NCBI GenBank assembly: GCA_013398175.1
Contig: VZRZ01004355.1
Span: forward strand, 98,869-162,868
Origin: Climacteris rufus
Lineage: Eukaryota > Chordata > Aves > Passeriformes > Climacteridae
Length of the DNA stretch: 64,000 bases
Reading direction: 5' to 3'
Shown: positions 1 through 11,692 of the stretch, piece after piece
Numbering within the stretch: position 1 is the stretch's first letter
Layout: every line of letters starts with the position of its first letter
Translations under genes and position numbers: made by a program
The notes under the pieces: model-generated
Told to the model about the DNA's origin: nothing
The model's database searches: none
What the model saw: only the letters and a program-made list of their open reading frames with translations

Positions 1-646
1 AGAAAACCACTACCCTCCTTGCAAGATATTCTGATCCTTTCTGTAAAAAGTAAGGAAAGGAATGTTACTGCATAAGATATGACAGGTGTGTTTGTGCCTT
101 GTGAAATATGAAAAGTGGCATTCAACCTTCCCTAGATGTTGACAGATTAAAAAGCAGCATTTCACATCAAAATGGTTAATTTCAGTGACCTTTCCACATT
201 TAGAAAGAAAGATGAAAAAGCCTACACGAATTACTCTTGTGAGAAACTGACAAAACCAGGTTGCTCATTTTATGAAACTTTAGTAGCTTTCTTAACATGA
301 AATCATCTCAATAAGGACACAAAATTCAGAACATTTGCTGCAATTTCAGGAATGAAATGACAGCAGCTGTGGAGAGAGAATACCTGTAAGGTCCAAATCT
401 AAAGCTGACACAGTGCAGTAAGCTCTTGACAAGAGGTGAAATTGCAAGGTTGTACCAGCCAAGGAGCCGTGTCTGCTTGCTTGATTTTTTCAGGAATGAC
501 TGCTGTCATGAGTAGATCACTTTGTTCTCCTATCCAACTAAGTGGCAGTGGGATGCCTGCTTCCATTTGTGGAAGATGTTCACACTGGAAACACCAGCTA
601 GTTAGGCTGAGAAAATATTAGTTGGTACAAAGATTACAAAAAAATC

Positions 647-665
647 GGGGGGGTGGGGGGGAGGG
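647..665 (+). other. G-rich run, possible G-quadruplex
   Basis: Two runs of seven G separated by a single T are followed by A and GGG. This satisfies the usual pattern of four G-triplets with short loops if the G7 runs are split. It stands alone in AT-rich DNA, with no promoter or repeat boundary seen beside it. A folded structure is inference. Confidence 0.5.
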
Positions 666-956
666 ATGGTTTTGCATCACTGTTATGCTTTTAATAGCTA
701 CTGCGTATTAGCCATGGAGACAATTCCAGGTTATTGCTGTATTGCACTGTGTAACAAGACAAATTTGGTACCTAAATACACCATTGGAAAAAAAAATTAA
801 ATAGAACTCAAACTGATTATGTGTCCCATTCCTACACCAAAAAAAAAAAAAAGCACGTTTGTGCATCTCAGTCCTGAAATCATCTTAACAAAGTGTAGTG
901 TAAATGCAGAACTATGAAAAAAGCAAGGAAAAGCCTAAGACTGGAAAACAGTTTCT

Positions 957-980
957 CACACACACACACTCACATACACA
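957..980. repeat. CA microsatellite
   Basis: A short, slightly interrupted (CA)n repeat: a clean run at 957-969, then degenerate CA/TA steps. Ordinary simple repeat. Confidence 0.85.
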
Positions 981-3084
981 TATAGATGTAGGTAAGCACA
1001 CTGTTAACTTTACTTTGACTAATGTAAAAAAAACCCTGTATCGTTAATGAATGATACAGAGCACAAAAACTATGAATGAGGGATTTGGCACCATTAGTGA
1101 ATCAAAAGGTTATATGCTCTACATCGCAGAGGGCTTGTCCTGTTCAAGTTTCAGCTGTGATTATAATTAAACTGTACAAGTCCATACATTCCCCCAGTTC
1201 AGGTTCAATTACTATGTCTAAGCTCCCCAGGAAAGACAACCATGTCTGTAAAAGCAATGTAAAACCAATATGTAGTAGAAACCCAGAAGTCATTCAGGAA
1301 AGAGAAAAAGGTATCTCCTACTGTTCAAGAAAAAAGTATCAATAGTGAGAGAACAAAAAGAAGTGCATAACTGCTTCCCTTTCCCCAACACAAAATGATG
1401 GCTTTTATGAACATGGCCTTTGTGAACTTATATGTGAACATCTTTTTCAAAACATTTGTTTGAAACTGTAATCAAAAAATCTATTTTTTGCACTCACTTA
1501 TACAATTCTTTAGAAAATCTGGCAGGAACAATGCCAAAGTTTAGTTTACATGTCATGGTTTCCATAGTCCAAGAATCTTCCCTTTTTTTTTTTTATTTGA
1601 CATTGTCAGCAAAACAAGCATTAGCATCACTGTGAAAGCCTGTTTTAAAATAATAGCTAGTTGGTACTTTTTTCCTTCCTTCTTTCTTTTCTTTCTTTTT
1701 ACTGAGAAAGGAAGATTTCAGTCATTGAAATCTGACCTCTGCTGCTCCCCTCTCAAGTTATCATGGACCAACTGCCATCTGGCTGCTTATTGTGATAGAG
1801 CCAAAGATTTTTTTTTTTAAATGCAGCATACTTTGACTGTGGAAATATATGGAAAAAGTAGAACAACACTCAACATTCACTTTCCCTCCATGGATCCATT
1901 CTACTGATCAGAAAAATAATTATTCCAGTGAAATTACTGGAAGCAAGCATAAAAGAGTTCTACTAGCCATTTAAACCCCCTATGACTACTAACATACTTA
2001 ATTAAGTCATTTTGATCACAGATGAAAAATTTAGTCATTTTGTCAAGATTGCGTATAGCTCAGAAATGTGCTTATATCCCACATGTTCTGCATAAATATT
2101 ATGTCACTGAAAGGAATGTAATCTTTATCACCATTAGGCTTCTGAAGTGAGGTATTCTGGGCAACACTTCAATACAAGGGGAAAAAATGGTCAAAATGGT
2201 TAACATACATAATTTTAAAAAGATAAAAGTAAGAAGGTAGAGGAAATCTTCAAAGATAGAATGTTCAGAGTACTTATCATGTAAAACATCATTAAAGCTA
2301 TAATCAATAACTGAGCTCAGTTTTAAAACATTCTGATAACTGTTATAATGTGTGCTGAGTGTACACATACCTCTGAGATGCCCCCTCCAATTACATGATG
2401 TGTAATTAATTGATTCTACAGATGTTTTAGGTTTCCTAGCTATGTTCTTGCACAGCCTTCATCCCCCTGTTCAGTCACCCATACAACCGTAGCATTGCAG
2501 TTCCACAACCATTCCCTGACTAACTACACAAACAAATAGCAAATACATGACTTTTCACGTCTTTTAATAGTCACTGCCATAGCACTCCTCAGCATTTCGC
2601 AGTCATATCTTTCCTTCTTTTGTGGCCTGTAGTTTCAATTTCACATTAAGAGCTGGACATAACAAAAGAGGACAAAAGGAGGTTTTCTCTTTGAGATAAT
2701 CCATCTTTTGTCATAGGTTGCGTTTAATTGGGTTATTTACTGTTTTTAAAGAAGTACTTAGTATGGCCAAGATATATTATATGAGCATATATGGAAAACA
2801 CTCTTCCATGTCTTTCACTAAGCAACCATATTCCATACCAGACCAAGTTGCTATGGAAGACTATTAATGTAGTACAATGAATTTTTCTGAAGAGACTGAA
2901 TTCAGCACCGTGCAAGAAACCCCTAAAGCAACTGTAATTCTGTGGTTAGGATGGGGATGAAAGACTAGGATTCATCTTCATCAAGCAAGATCTGCTTATG
3001 ATGCAAGGAGATGCAGCCATATCCTAAATACACTCCCAAATGCAAATCCATGCAGAATGATGTCGGCAGCTTTGAGTACATCAA

Positions 3085-3245
3085 TATAGGAAGGACATCA
3101 AACTATTAGAGTGTGTCCAGGGAAGGACAGAGAAGGCAGAGAAAGGTCTCAAGGACATGACTTGTGAGAAATGTCTGAGGTCTCTTGGCTTGCTCAGCCC
3201 AGACAACAGAAGGCTGACAGTGAAACTATACTCTCTTTCCTCTGT
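3085..3245 (+). mobile_element. CR1 LINE fragment, sense
   Basis: The block beginning GAAGGACATC and continuing with AGAGTGTGTCCAG matches the familiar CR1 stretch near the end of the reverse-transcriptase ORF. That stretch encodes the motif running from 'ERVQRR' to 'LFSLEKRRL'. Further recognisable pieces are the counterpart of 'GAGCGGCTGAGGGA' near 3170 and 'CAGAAGGCTGA' near 3207. The reading frame is broken by many substitutions and small indels, so this is an old dead copy. Neither 5' nor 3' end is present. Recognition rests on remembered CR1 consensus, not an alignment. Confidence 0.7.
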
Positions 3246-5549
3246 GTTTGGCTGTGGAAACACTAGTTAATGTCCATTTGCACAGCAGAGAAATGAGAGT
3301 TTTGAGTACCAACAAAGTGCCATCAAAAGCTGTATCATGGGTCTAAGGGATTTGAGGGTCCAGGGGACAACAACTCCAGGACAGTAGTGTGTCGATGCCA
3401 GCCACTGAGTTGGCTGTGTACAACACTAGCTACCTGAGAGAGTCATCATGTGTATGTGTGTGCATGTTGCAGGTAGCAAACTCCAATCTTGCTCAGCTAG
3501 AGATAAAAAATGGAACCAAGTCATCTAACACTGATGCATGTTTGTGTGAGTCCTGTGTTTATGAGGGTGCAGATAAAAGCACTGTTCTCTGACTGTTTCA
3601 GTCTGTGTGCCTGGTCATATGTACAGTTTATGGTGGGTATGTGTGTGTGTGTTTGCATTTGCTGGGAATGTGTGCTCAGCCTCACTACAGCCTGGAGAGA
3701 TGAAACTGCACCAGCCCTGCTGATACAGGAGAAATTGCCCAGACAGCCCCTGTGGGCATGGTTACCTCTAACAGAATATTAGACACATGAAAAGAAGGCA
3801 GAATGCAGAAAGGAATGTAGTGATGATTAAATATATTCTCTAGAAGAGCCAGAGCAGGTCTGTGACAACATTGTTAAAATTTGGAAATGCATATTGCAGC
3901 CAAGGATCTTCATCTTGCATACCACTGGCAGTGAAAAAAATGTTCATTTACCCAAAAGAGCTGCATAACAATGTCATTTGTTTCTTCCTTACAAGATATT
4001 AACAACTTGCAGCTCTAAAAATGTCTGAAATGTGGTGAGAAACAGGAGTCAGAGAGAGATTGGGCTGTCTATGGGCAACAGGAGTCATCCTGAGGCATAC
4101 ATTAACATGTAGAAAACCAATGCTCAAGTACTTGGACATATATGTGGAAAAACAGTCTGTTTCTAAATACATGGGGCTTTTATGTCACTTTAAAATCTGC
4201 ATTTCTTTTCATTTAATCTTTTCTATTGTATTCAGAAATACAAATAACTAATACATTTTCCAAAACTTACGTGTTGCTTGAGGAATATATTATAAACTGG
4301 TACTAAATATTAAGTATGGAGTATAGATCTACCACATCTAACTATTTTTAACAGTGTGAGAAGTAGATTGACTGCCTAAGTGTAGTGTTGTGGAGTGAAA
4401 ATTTCAGGTCTTAAAAATCTGTTTTGAATAAAACAGCTCATTCATAATTACTTAAAGCTTTCTTGCTATATAGAAAAATTGAAGTTACAGAAAAAAAAAA
4501 GACCAGATGGAAGCATTTCCATGTCTTATTTCTTAGGTGTGAGTACTGTATGAGACAGCTGAAGTAAACATTTTGATGGATTTTCCTTTTGTACTGTAAC
4601 TGTGTCTTGTCACTTTTGTTATTAACATAAGTCTACTACACAAAAAGAGAGAGTTGCCACATGGACTTTTTTGTACGTTTGCAACATGTGAGGACCCCCT
4701 CGCCTCAGGATGATAGATATTATTTGAAGAGATATTATTTAGCATTAATGCACCTTTATAGGACTACATTTATAAAGTAAAACCACAGGTGCTTAATAAA
4801 ACAGTGTGACTGAAGCTGAGGACTGGAAACCCAAACTTATATGCATTAAAGGGACTTACTTTAAACTACTTCAAGTCTGGTCTGCAGTCTAAAATAGGCT
4901 GCATCTTCTGGTTCAGCCCCACCAGAAAAAAATGTTGCTCCACAGTGTGAACTGATCCACATAAAGTAGGGACAATCAAAAATTTATTTGAACTGCATAG
5001 CCATGAACTGATCTGAAATTATAAAGTAAGCACATTCTGCCTTTGAAATGTTTCATCTAATGTCACTATCCCTTTAAGATTCTTTCTTTTTGTTGTGGAG
5101 AGCCACCCTATTCTTCACTGAATTAATAACATTTCCTGTCCTGTCCTAAACCATCATAGCTTCAAGCTGTCATTTAGATGGGATTCATTTTATGTATTTT
5201 TAGTTGAGTGAAATTAATTTCCTAGTATTACTCATTCAGACTCCACTGTCTGCTAGAGAGAAACACACCTCCAGATGGAGATTAATTTCAGTTGTTTTAA
5301 TATGGAATGGATTGCTCTGAAAGTGCTGCTTTCTCCACAGCATAGAGTGGGATCCTAAACCTGAAGATTTCTAAATTTAGAAGGGTAAGTCACAATGAAA
5401 ACATTTTCACAATAACTCATCATAACCAGTTTTGAAATCCTTCCCTATTATAATGGCTTAACATTAAATTGCAAGGAAAGGTTTGTCCTTTTCTTAAATT
5501 AATTTGAATTAGTTGTTAATTAGAATCAAAAATTCACATAGCAGCACAA
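3246..5549. other. Non-coding DNA; 3350-3770 may be an unclassified repeat
   Basis: No gene is seen. The part from about 3350 to 3770 has a higher GC content and many TGTGTG steps, including a (GT)6 run at 3641-3652. It lies just downstream of the CR1 fragment and feels repeat-like, but I cannot assign it to a family. The remainder is AT-rich with no recognisable element; small open frames (up to 90 codons) look random. Confidence 0.45.
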
Positions 5550-5858
5550 GTTGAAAGGGACACATACCAATCATTGGGTACAACTCCTTACTCCTTGCAG
5601 GACTAGCCAACACTAAACCACATGACTAAGAGCATCATCCAGACACCCCTTGAATTCTGGCAAGTAGGATGCCATGATCACTTACTTCCCTGGTGAGCCT
5701 GTTCCTGTGACCAACCACCCTTTCAGTGAAGAACCTTTTCCTAATGTCCAGTCTGAACTTTCCCTGATACAACTTCATTTCATTTCTTTGTGTCCTTATG
5801 CTCGTCACCAGAAAGCAGAGATCAGCTCCTCTACCTTCACTGCTCCCCTGGAAGTCAC
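5550..5858 (-). mobile_element. CR1 LINE 3' end, antisense
   Basis: Read on the minus strand, this is the last part of a CR1 reverse-transcriptase ORF and its 3' UTR. A frame on that strand contains LDIRKRFFTERVVGHRNRL, which closely resembles the conserved C-terminal CR1 block (a basic 'LDVRK-FFT' motif followed by 'HWNRLP-EVV'). On the plus strand the order is the reverse of the intact CR1 at 48689: 3' terminus first (AGTTGAAAGGGACA near 5550), then the 'accaaccaccct' region, then 'cctaatgtccagtctgaact'. The copy is truncated at its 5' side near 5858, the usual result of incomplete LINE reverse transcription. It is non-functional. Confidence 0.85.
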
Positions 5859-8800
5859 AAAATACAGAATTAGGATTTAATGGGAACATTGGACAAACTG
5901 CAGTTCAAGCACAAAAGCTGTTACACAAGTTTACAGAGCAGCAAAATGTTTAACCTGTTAAACACTTGCACCTCTGTTTCCCCATGCCAGTTCCTCCCAA
6001 CCCACCTGCATCCTTCCTTTTCCAAGCCTTTGCTCTTTCCTCTAAGTAACCCATAATACACTACACATTACCAAAATCCCCTTCCATAAAAGTCCTGAAA
6101 TTATGACTGACCTATTGCAAATTGCTCTTTCCCGTGCATTCCACAGCAAATCCTATTTGTCTCTAGGCTGTCAGTTTAAATGGTTCTCTAAGGAGAGCAT
6201 TTCTGTCCTTGTCTCATCCTGGTGGATTTCACACCTTTTGCTCTCCTTGGCTGGCTGTAGGAGCCAACTGAGTATTTTTTATTCTTTGTAGTAAGATGAT
6301 ACAGTGCCTCTGATAATTCCTGTGTGTTTGTGCTAATTTGCTTAGTAATGGGGCAAATAACTTAAAATATCTTACCTCCACTAAACTGTACAATGCTTTC
6401 CATTCAACCACCAGCTTTAAATATAGTCATGTCAACCTTGCAACTGGTGGACAAGCTTGCTGTAGACTGAGAAGATAGCTCTTTGTTCTTCATGTGCTGG
6501 TGCTATGGTGGGTGCAAATTATTCAATAGATTTTTTTTTTCCAGGCTCCTTAATTCGAATGATAAGATATTAAGCATCCAATATCCTCCCCACCATGCCA
6601 CATGACTCCTCTAGCATAGGCTTCTTACCTGTGAGACATCTACCTGATACAACAGCACTTTATCTGCAAGCTTGGGAGTGGCTTGTGAAGGCTGTCCATG
6701 CAAGCTGCAGCATTTCAGAATCACAGCATTAAGTCCCATTAAACTTCAGGAGGTCTTTTGAGTGCAACCTTTATGGTTTGACTGGCCATGACTATTTATT
6801 TAAGATTAGAAATAAAATTTGTTCAACAGAAGATAATCTTGGCATTTTTAGTTTTAGTTTTATCAGTTTTTGTATAAAACCAAGATCAAACAACTAAAAT
6901 ACCAATGCCCAATGCACTGTCGTACCCAGCATCTTCCTCTTACATTCTGCCTTTTATTCTTAATTTACTTTATTGATCAGGATAATTATTTCATTGCTGA
7001 GGCGTCTGATTCATTGACAGAACATATCACCAAAGCTACTAAAGTTTATGGTTTATGATCAACCAAGGGACTTTATTTAACTTATTCCAAGGTTGAAAAA
7101 GACATTCTGAGAAGGTCTTTTACATTTATTCTCATGAACACATCCTGAAATAAATTACTGCTATATCTATCTAGTGCAGACAGGGATTCTGGCTTGAAAA
7201 TAGTTCTTCAAAATGAATCTGCAAAAACAAATTAGCTACTTATTTTACACAGTTTTATTTCATAGTGGATTTTTAAAAATTAGTGTTATAAAAATGAGAT
7301 TAAATGCTATAAACTAGGATTTCAGTATATATTATCTCTGCCAAAAATAAATTAATGGGTGTGGTTAGAATTACATAAAATTTATGATTCATTCAGGTAA
7401 AATGCTGTCTAACTCACCTCATTTTACAGACATCCAGAAAACATTTTAAAAAGAAAATAGCAGTTTAATAATGATTTTAAGATAATAAAATTTGCCAATT
7501 TGGGGGTAAAAAAAAGAAAAAAAAAAGAAAAATAGAAAATTCTGAAACACACTAAAGTCAGGATCTAAGTTCTTACTTAGATCTGTGCTAAAAATACAGG
7601 TAGCTCAAAACCTCCTTTTTCAAAAAAAAAACAGCCACCATATTTTTTCACAGCTATTTCACCTATAAAAAGCAATAGTATAAATGGTCATTTTGCATGG
7701 GAAAAAATGGTTAAGATGGCATATACAGCTACACTTTTCAAAAACAGTTATTAGAACTTGCATATAATCAGGAATCAGAGATTAATCTCTGTACTTAATC
7801 TTTTCAAATGTTTCTTTTAGACGGTCCTTTTTCTTTTACATCTATAGCAGTTTTCCTCACCAATAACAAAATGTTTGTATATAAAAGAGAGAGACCTTGC
7901 TTTCAATTCTACAATTCATTAACATGGTTGAAGACACACTTGCAAAACTGTAGAGAATTTTATTGTGCTCTATAAAAAGAGAAACGGTACAACAGCTTAA
8001 AAATGAACATTCAAAAGAAATATTCCATCCAGCATTTAAGTAACCAGCCAACTGAAAGGGTGCTTTTTTCATACTTGTTTCAGTGTTTTAACAACTACAA
8101 TGTTCTAAGTATAAAAAGGAGAAATCTACTGTGATGTGATTTGGAAAAATGTCAGTCAACCTATTCTGACTACAGAGATTTCAACAAAAACACGTGTACT
8201 CAGATGCTCGTGGTATTCAATCTTCTAACAAGGTAACTTGTTTTTCTTGTAAAAACAATGCAAAAATTACTGCTAACATTAAAATGCGCATGCAGTCAGA
8301 TTGTTTAGCAAGGAGTTTTGCTTCAAGCACCAAGCACACATACAAAATTTCATCTAGGGTCTGCCAGTGGTCTGCCATTATGATAATGACGATGAAAATT
8401 CACCAAGAGTTACAGACCTCCACCAGGAAACTGGTGATACAGAAGGAAGTTGTAAAAATGCTCACATTGGAGCATTCAGATGCAGTATTTGACCAACTTT
8501 AAAAACGCCCAAGAATGACAGAAGTGTAGAAGGCAGCTGTATGGTGGAAGGAAGGCTACAGTCAAGAGGACATTTTGGATCAAGTTGTCTGTGCTGCCAT
8601 TATTGCACAGCACTCTGTTGGCAACTGCAGTCATGAATTTTCACATTAAGATTCCAATGTAGCAAGATACATTTAAGCTTTTACAGCCAGCTAACAGCTG
8701 GTGCAGCTGAGAGGTGTGAGTAATTTCTCAGCTATACAAACACAGGGTATAACATGCAAAAATTCACCCAGTTTAGCCTTCTGCAAAGAGTTCCCAGATA

Positions 8801-10865
8801 AACTCTGTAGCAGAACAAAAACTGAATAAATTACATACGTGTGGTCTTCCAGCAGGCCAGTTTAAGGTCATACAACGTGAGGATGGTCAGGCCAAGAAGA
8901 TGAGTACAAGATGCTTCTACAAAACTTCTTAAAAACCTATAACCTTAAAAACCTTAAAAAACTTACAACTTCCCCAGAGGCATAATTTCAAAGTACTGTT
9001 GTTCCTGCAACCAGCCATGGGCAAGAGGTCATTTTACACGCCATGTTGCCACTTGGGTGAGTGAGACGTCCTTAAGGCAAGTCCTCCTATAGAAAACATT
9101 CAAAATTTGTGAAAGCATTAAATGTGGGATCAGATCAGCATTAACAGAATCCAAAGAAGTTTTCATTCATTCATCTCAGTCTACCTATTTCGCTGGTAAC
9201 TGTCATACAAATGGTTAGATAATACATATAATTTTGAGATTTGTCAAACTTCCCTAAAATATATTTCTTTCGAATTTTTTAATTCTGTTCTACTTCTTTC
9301 AACATCACAACTACATTTGCAGAGACTAATAAATAAAAAGGACATGTAAAATTTCCAGTTTTGATTATAGGTTTTCCTACAAATATCCAATGGGAAACAA
9401 ATCACTTAGTAACTCTGTGTCTCAGTTTTCACATTGGTATTTTATTGTTTGCAATTTTCCTCAGAAATCACTAATAATAGCTCACCACATACCTGTTATG
9501 TCTCATCATTTAAGCCACAGATTTATTCAAACAGCTCCCCTCTTCTCACACTCCCAGACAATCAACAGCCCATCACAGTTTACACGCTTCTTTACACTGC
9601 ACAAACTGTGTAGCTAAAAATCACAGTAGTAAGCTACATCTAATTCCTAATTTTTCATGTCTAGGATTTGACTAAAACAAACCCAAACAACCCTAAACTC
9701 AGTGAATTCTATAATATATTTCTCAAAGGAGCTATTAGTATGCGAGAATATGTGTGAGAATACACCTTGCACTGGAGCCGTGAGTGCCATATACTTCTAA
9801 AGCAGTGAACAGCCTCATCTCAGGCTGAGACACACAGGAATAGCAATTATGCAACTATACTAATTACAGTCATTTTAACTGCACTGCCACCACTGCCAAA
9901 AGTGATGTATAAAATAGCAGCTGCAAAACATCTTCCCTCTAGTAAGGGTACCTTCCTTTTTTACAAACTTTCTTGTAGACTGATTTCTTAATTTTTTTTT
10001 ATTTGGTATTTGGATGGTATTTCACATTCTTGGCAGATACAAGAAGACTTAAATTCATTTATTAGAACACATTTCTGACTTGAATTTTATCCAATTGTAC
10101 TGCTATTCATCTAAGATTCTTGGATGTAACAGTCATCTATAATTCATGAAGTCCTCACTACTCCACTGACTCAAACTACTGCAAAAATAAAAAGTACACA
10201 TTGAATATTGTGCACATAAATAAAAGAGGAAAAAAAAAGTCCAGGACACATAAAGAAGAAAAGGCCCACAGAAAGAGAAAGTAAGAATGTATCCTTCACT
10301 GCCATTTATTATGGATCTGCCAAATCTATAACAAGCTAACAGAAATCTTTTTATTTTTTTTTTGTGGGTGGGACTGGGTAGAAGTTAAGCACATTCAAAC
10401 CACTAAAATACTTGCACTGCTACCTAGCAATTATTACTTTCTCTGAGTGATAGGTTCAAAGTCTTGTTTATGGGCAAAAGAAAGAATGTTAGGAATGACC
10501 ACCAAGAAGAGGTGAGCTTATCTCAAAAAAGGGGGAACTGGATGGTCACCTTTGTTTTGGATATTTGGGTGCTCCAATGATTCAACAGTTTCTATAAACA
10601 GCCTTCCCTGAGATAAGTAGTAGAGAGCAAAGTCTTTCTGGTGTGTGACCAACCTGATGTGTGGAGGGGAAAGTGTACATATGGCTCAGCTCAGCATAAA
10701 GTATAAAACTGGACAACTAATAAAAGAGTATTTGAAAAAAAAAATGTGCTGACTTCAACCACATACTCCTTCCCAGTGACTGGAGATACCCATCATCAGG
10801 ACACTGAGACTGGTAATAGGAATCACATTTGTATCATGATCAAATTATTTATTGCAATCTCTATA
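5859..10865. other. AT-rich non-coding DNA, no gene seen
   Basis: About 5 kb of unique-looking, AT-rich sequence. I see homopolymeric A runs (for example 7507-7533), short direct repeats of CCTTAAAAA near 8940-8960, and no recognisable transposon. Open frames reach 102 codons (8194-8502) but are low in complexity or show no family motif; I read them as chance. Confidence 0.55.
10861..10865. repeat. Target-site duplication CTATA, left
   Basis: Direct repeat matching 11921-11925 exactly; it marks the integration site of the 1055-bp LTR. Confidence 0.85.
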
Positions 10866-11165
10866 TGTGGTGGTTTGACAGGGTCTGGCTTTTTGGGCAT
10901 GGTAGGGGCCAGAAAGGTGGGTCCTGTAAAAAGCTGCCAGAAGCTTTCACAGCTGTCCAGCCAGGGCCTATCCCAAATGGCTCTGAAGATGGACGTGCTG
11001 TTAGCCACAGCTGGGCCAATTAGAGAAGAAGGTAACGCCTCTGTGACAACATATTTAAGAAGGAGTCACAGCAGTATGCAGGCGCGTGCCAGTAGATGTA
11101 GATAGACAGGGAAGAAGGAGTACAGCATGTAGGAGAAACAAAAGATATGGGCACCATCAGAGTCA

Positions 11166-11184
11166 GAAGAAGAAGAAGAAGAAG
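11166..11184 (+). repeat. AGA trinucleotide repeat inside LTR
   Basis: Run of AGA units followed by a G-rich segment. It is part of the purine-rich middle of the LTR at 10866-11920. Confidence 0.85.
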
Positions 11185-11619
11185 GGGGAGGAGGTGCTTC
11201 AAACATCGAAGCTGAGAGACATACTTGCAGCCTGTGGTAAGGACTGTACTAATGCAGTGTTTCCCTGCACACTGAGGGTCCATGAAGGAGCCAAGATCCA
11301 CCCCACGCTGGAGCAGGATGGGTGGAATCCTAGAGGAAGGACTGTGCTCTGGAGGAGGACTGACATGGATAACAAGGCCTTTACTCCCGGGATCAAGGGA
11401 GTCATTTGTGGTAAAAAGGGCCTTGTTTCACCTCCACCCTAAGTTTGGACCAGCCTGGCCTTGCAAGGAGGATGTGGGCATCAATGACCGGACAGGCTGC
11501 TTGCCAAGAGGGAAAAAGGACTCCTGCAAAAAATGCCACAGTGCTTGTGAGAAGGGGACCTGCCTCCTCTCCAAATAATTGCCAAGAAGAAAAAAGCATC
11601 TGAGGAATGAACTGATTAG

Positions 11620-11638
11620 GACACACACACACACACAC
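11620..11638 (+). repeat. AC microsatellite inside LTR
   Basis: Perfect (AC)9 within the LTR, about 100 bp before its polyadenylation signal. Confidence 0.9.
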
Positions 11639-11660
11639 CCCAGTTCTCCTTACTTTCTGA

Positions 11661-11692
11661 GGGAAGGAGGGAGGGATTTTGGGGCGGGGGGG
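11661..11692 (+). other. G-quadruplex-type motif upstream of LTR poly(A) signal
   Basis: Five G-runs (3, 3, 3, 4 and 7 bases) are separated by loops of 5, 1, 5 and 1 bases, fully meeting the G3+N1-7 pattern on the plus strand. It sits about 45 bp before the AATAAA at 11737. A structural role in LTR transcription or 3' processing is only inference. Confidence 0.6.

Larger units (their letters stand above)
1..3084. other. AT-rich non-coding DNA, no gene seen
   Basis: No coding exon, RNA gene or recognisable transposon is visible. The stretch holds a G-rich run at 647-665, an A14 run at 839-852, a short CA repeat at 957-969 and a pyrimidine-rich C/T tract near 1669-1699. All open frames are under 90 codons with no recognisable protein. 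I cannot tell intergenic from intronic DNA here. Confidence 0.6.

Noticed and set aside
10746..11578. Overlapping plus-strand frames of 98-119 codons
   Set aside because: They lie within, or run across the edge of, the non-coding LTR at 10866-11920 and overlap in different frames.
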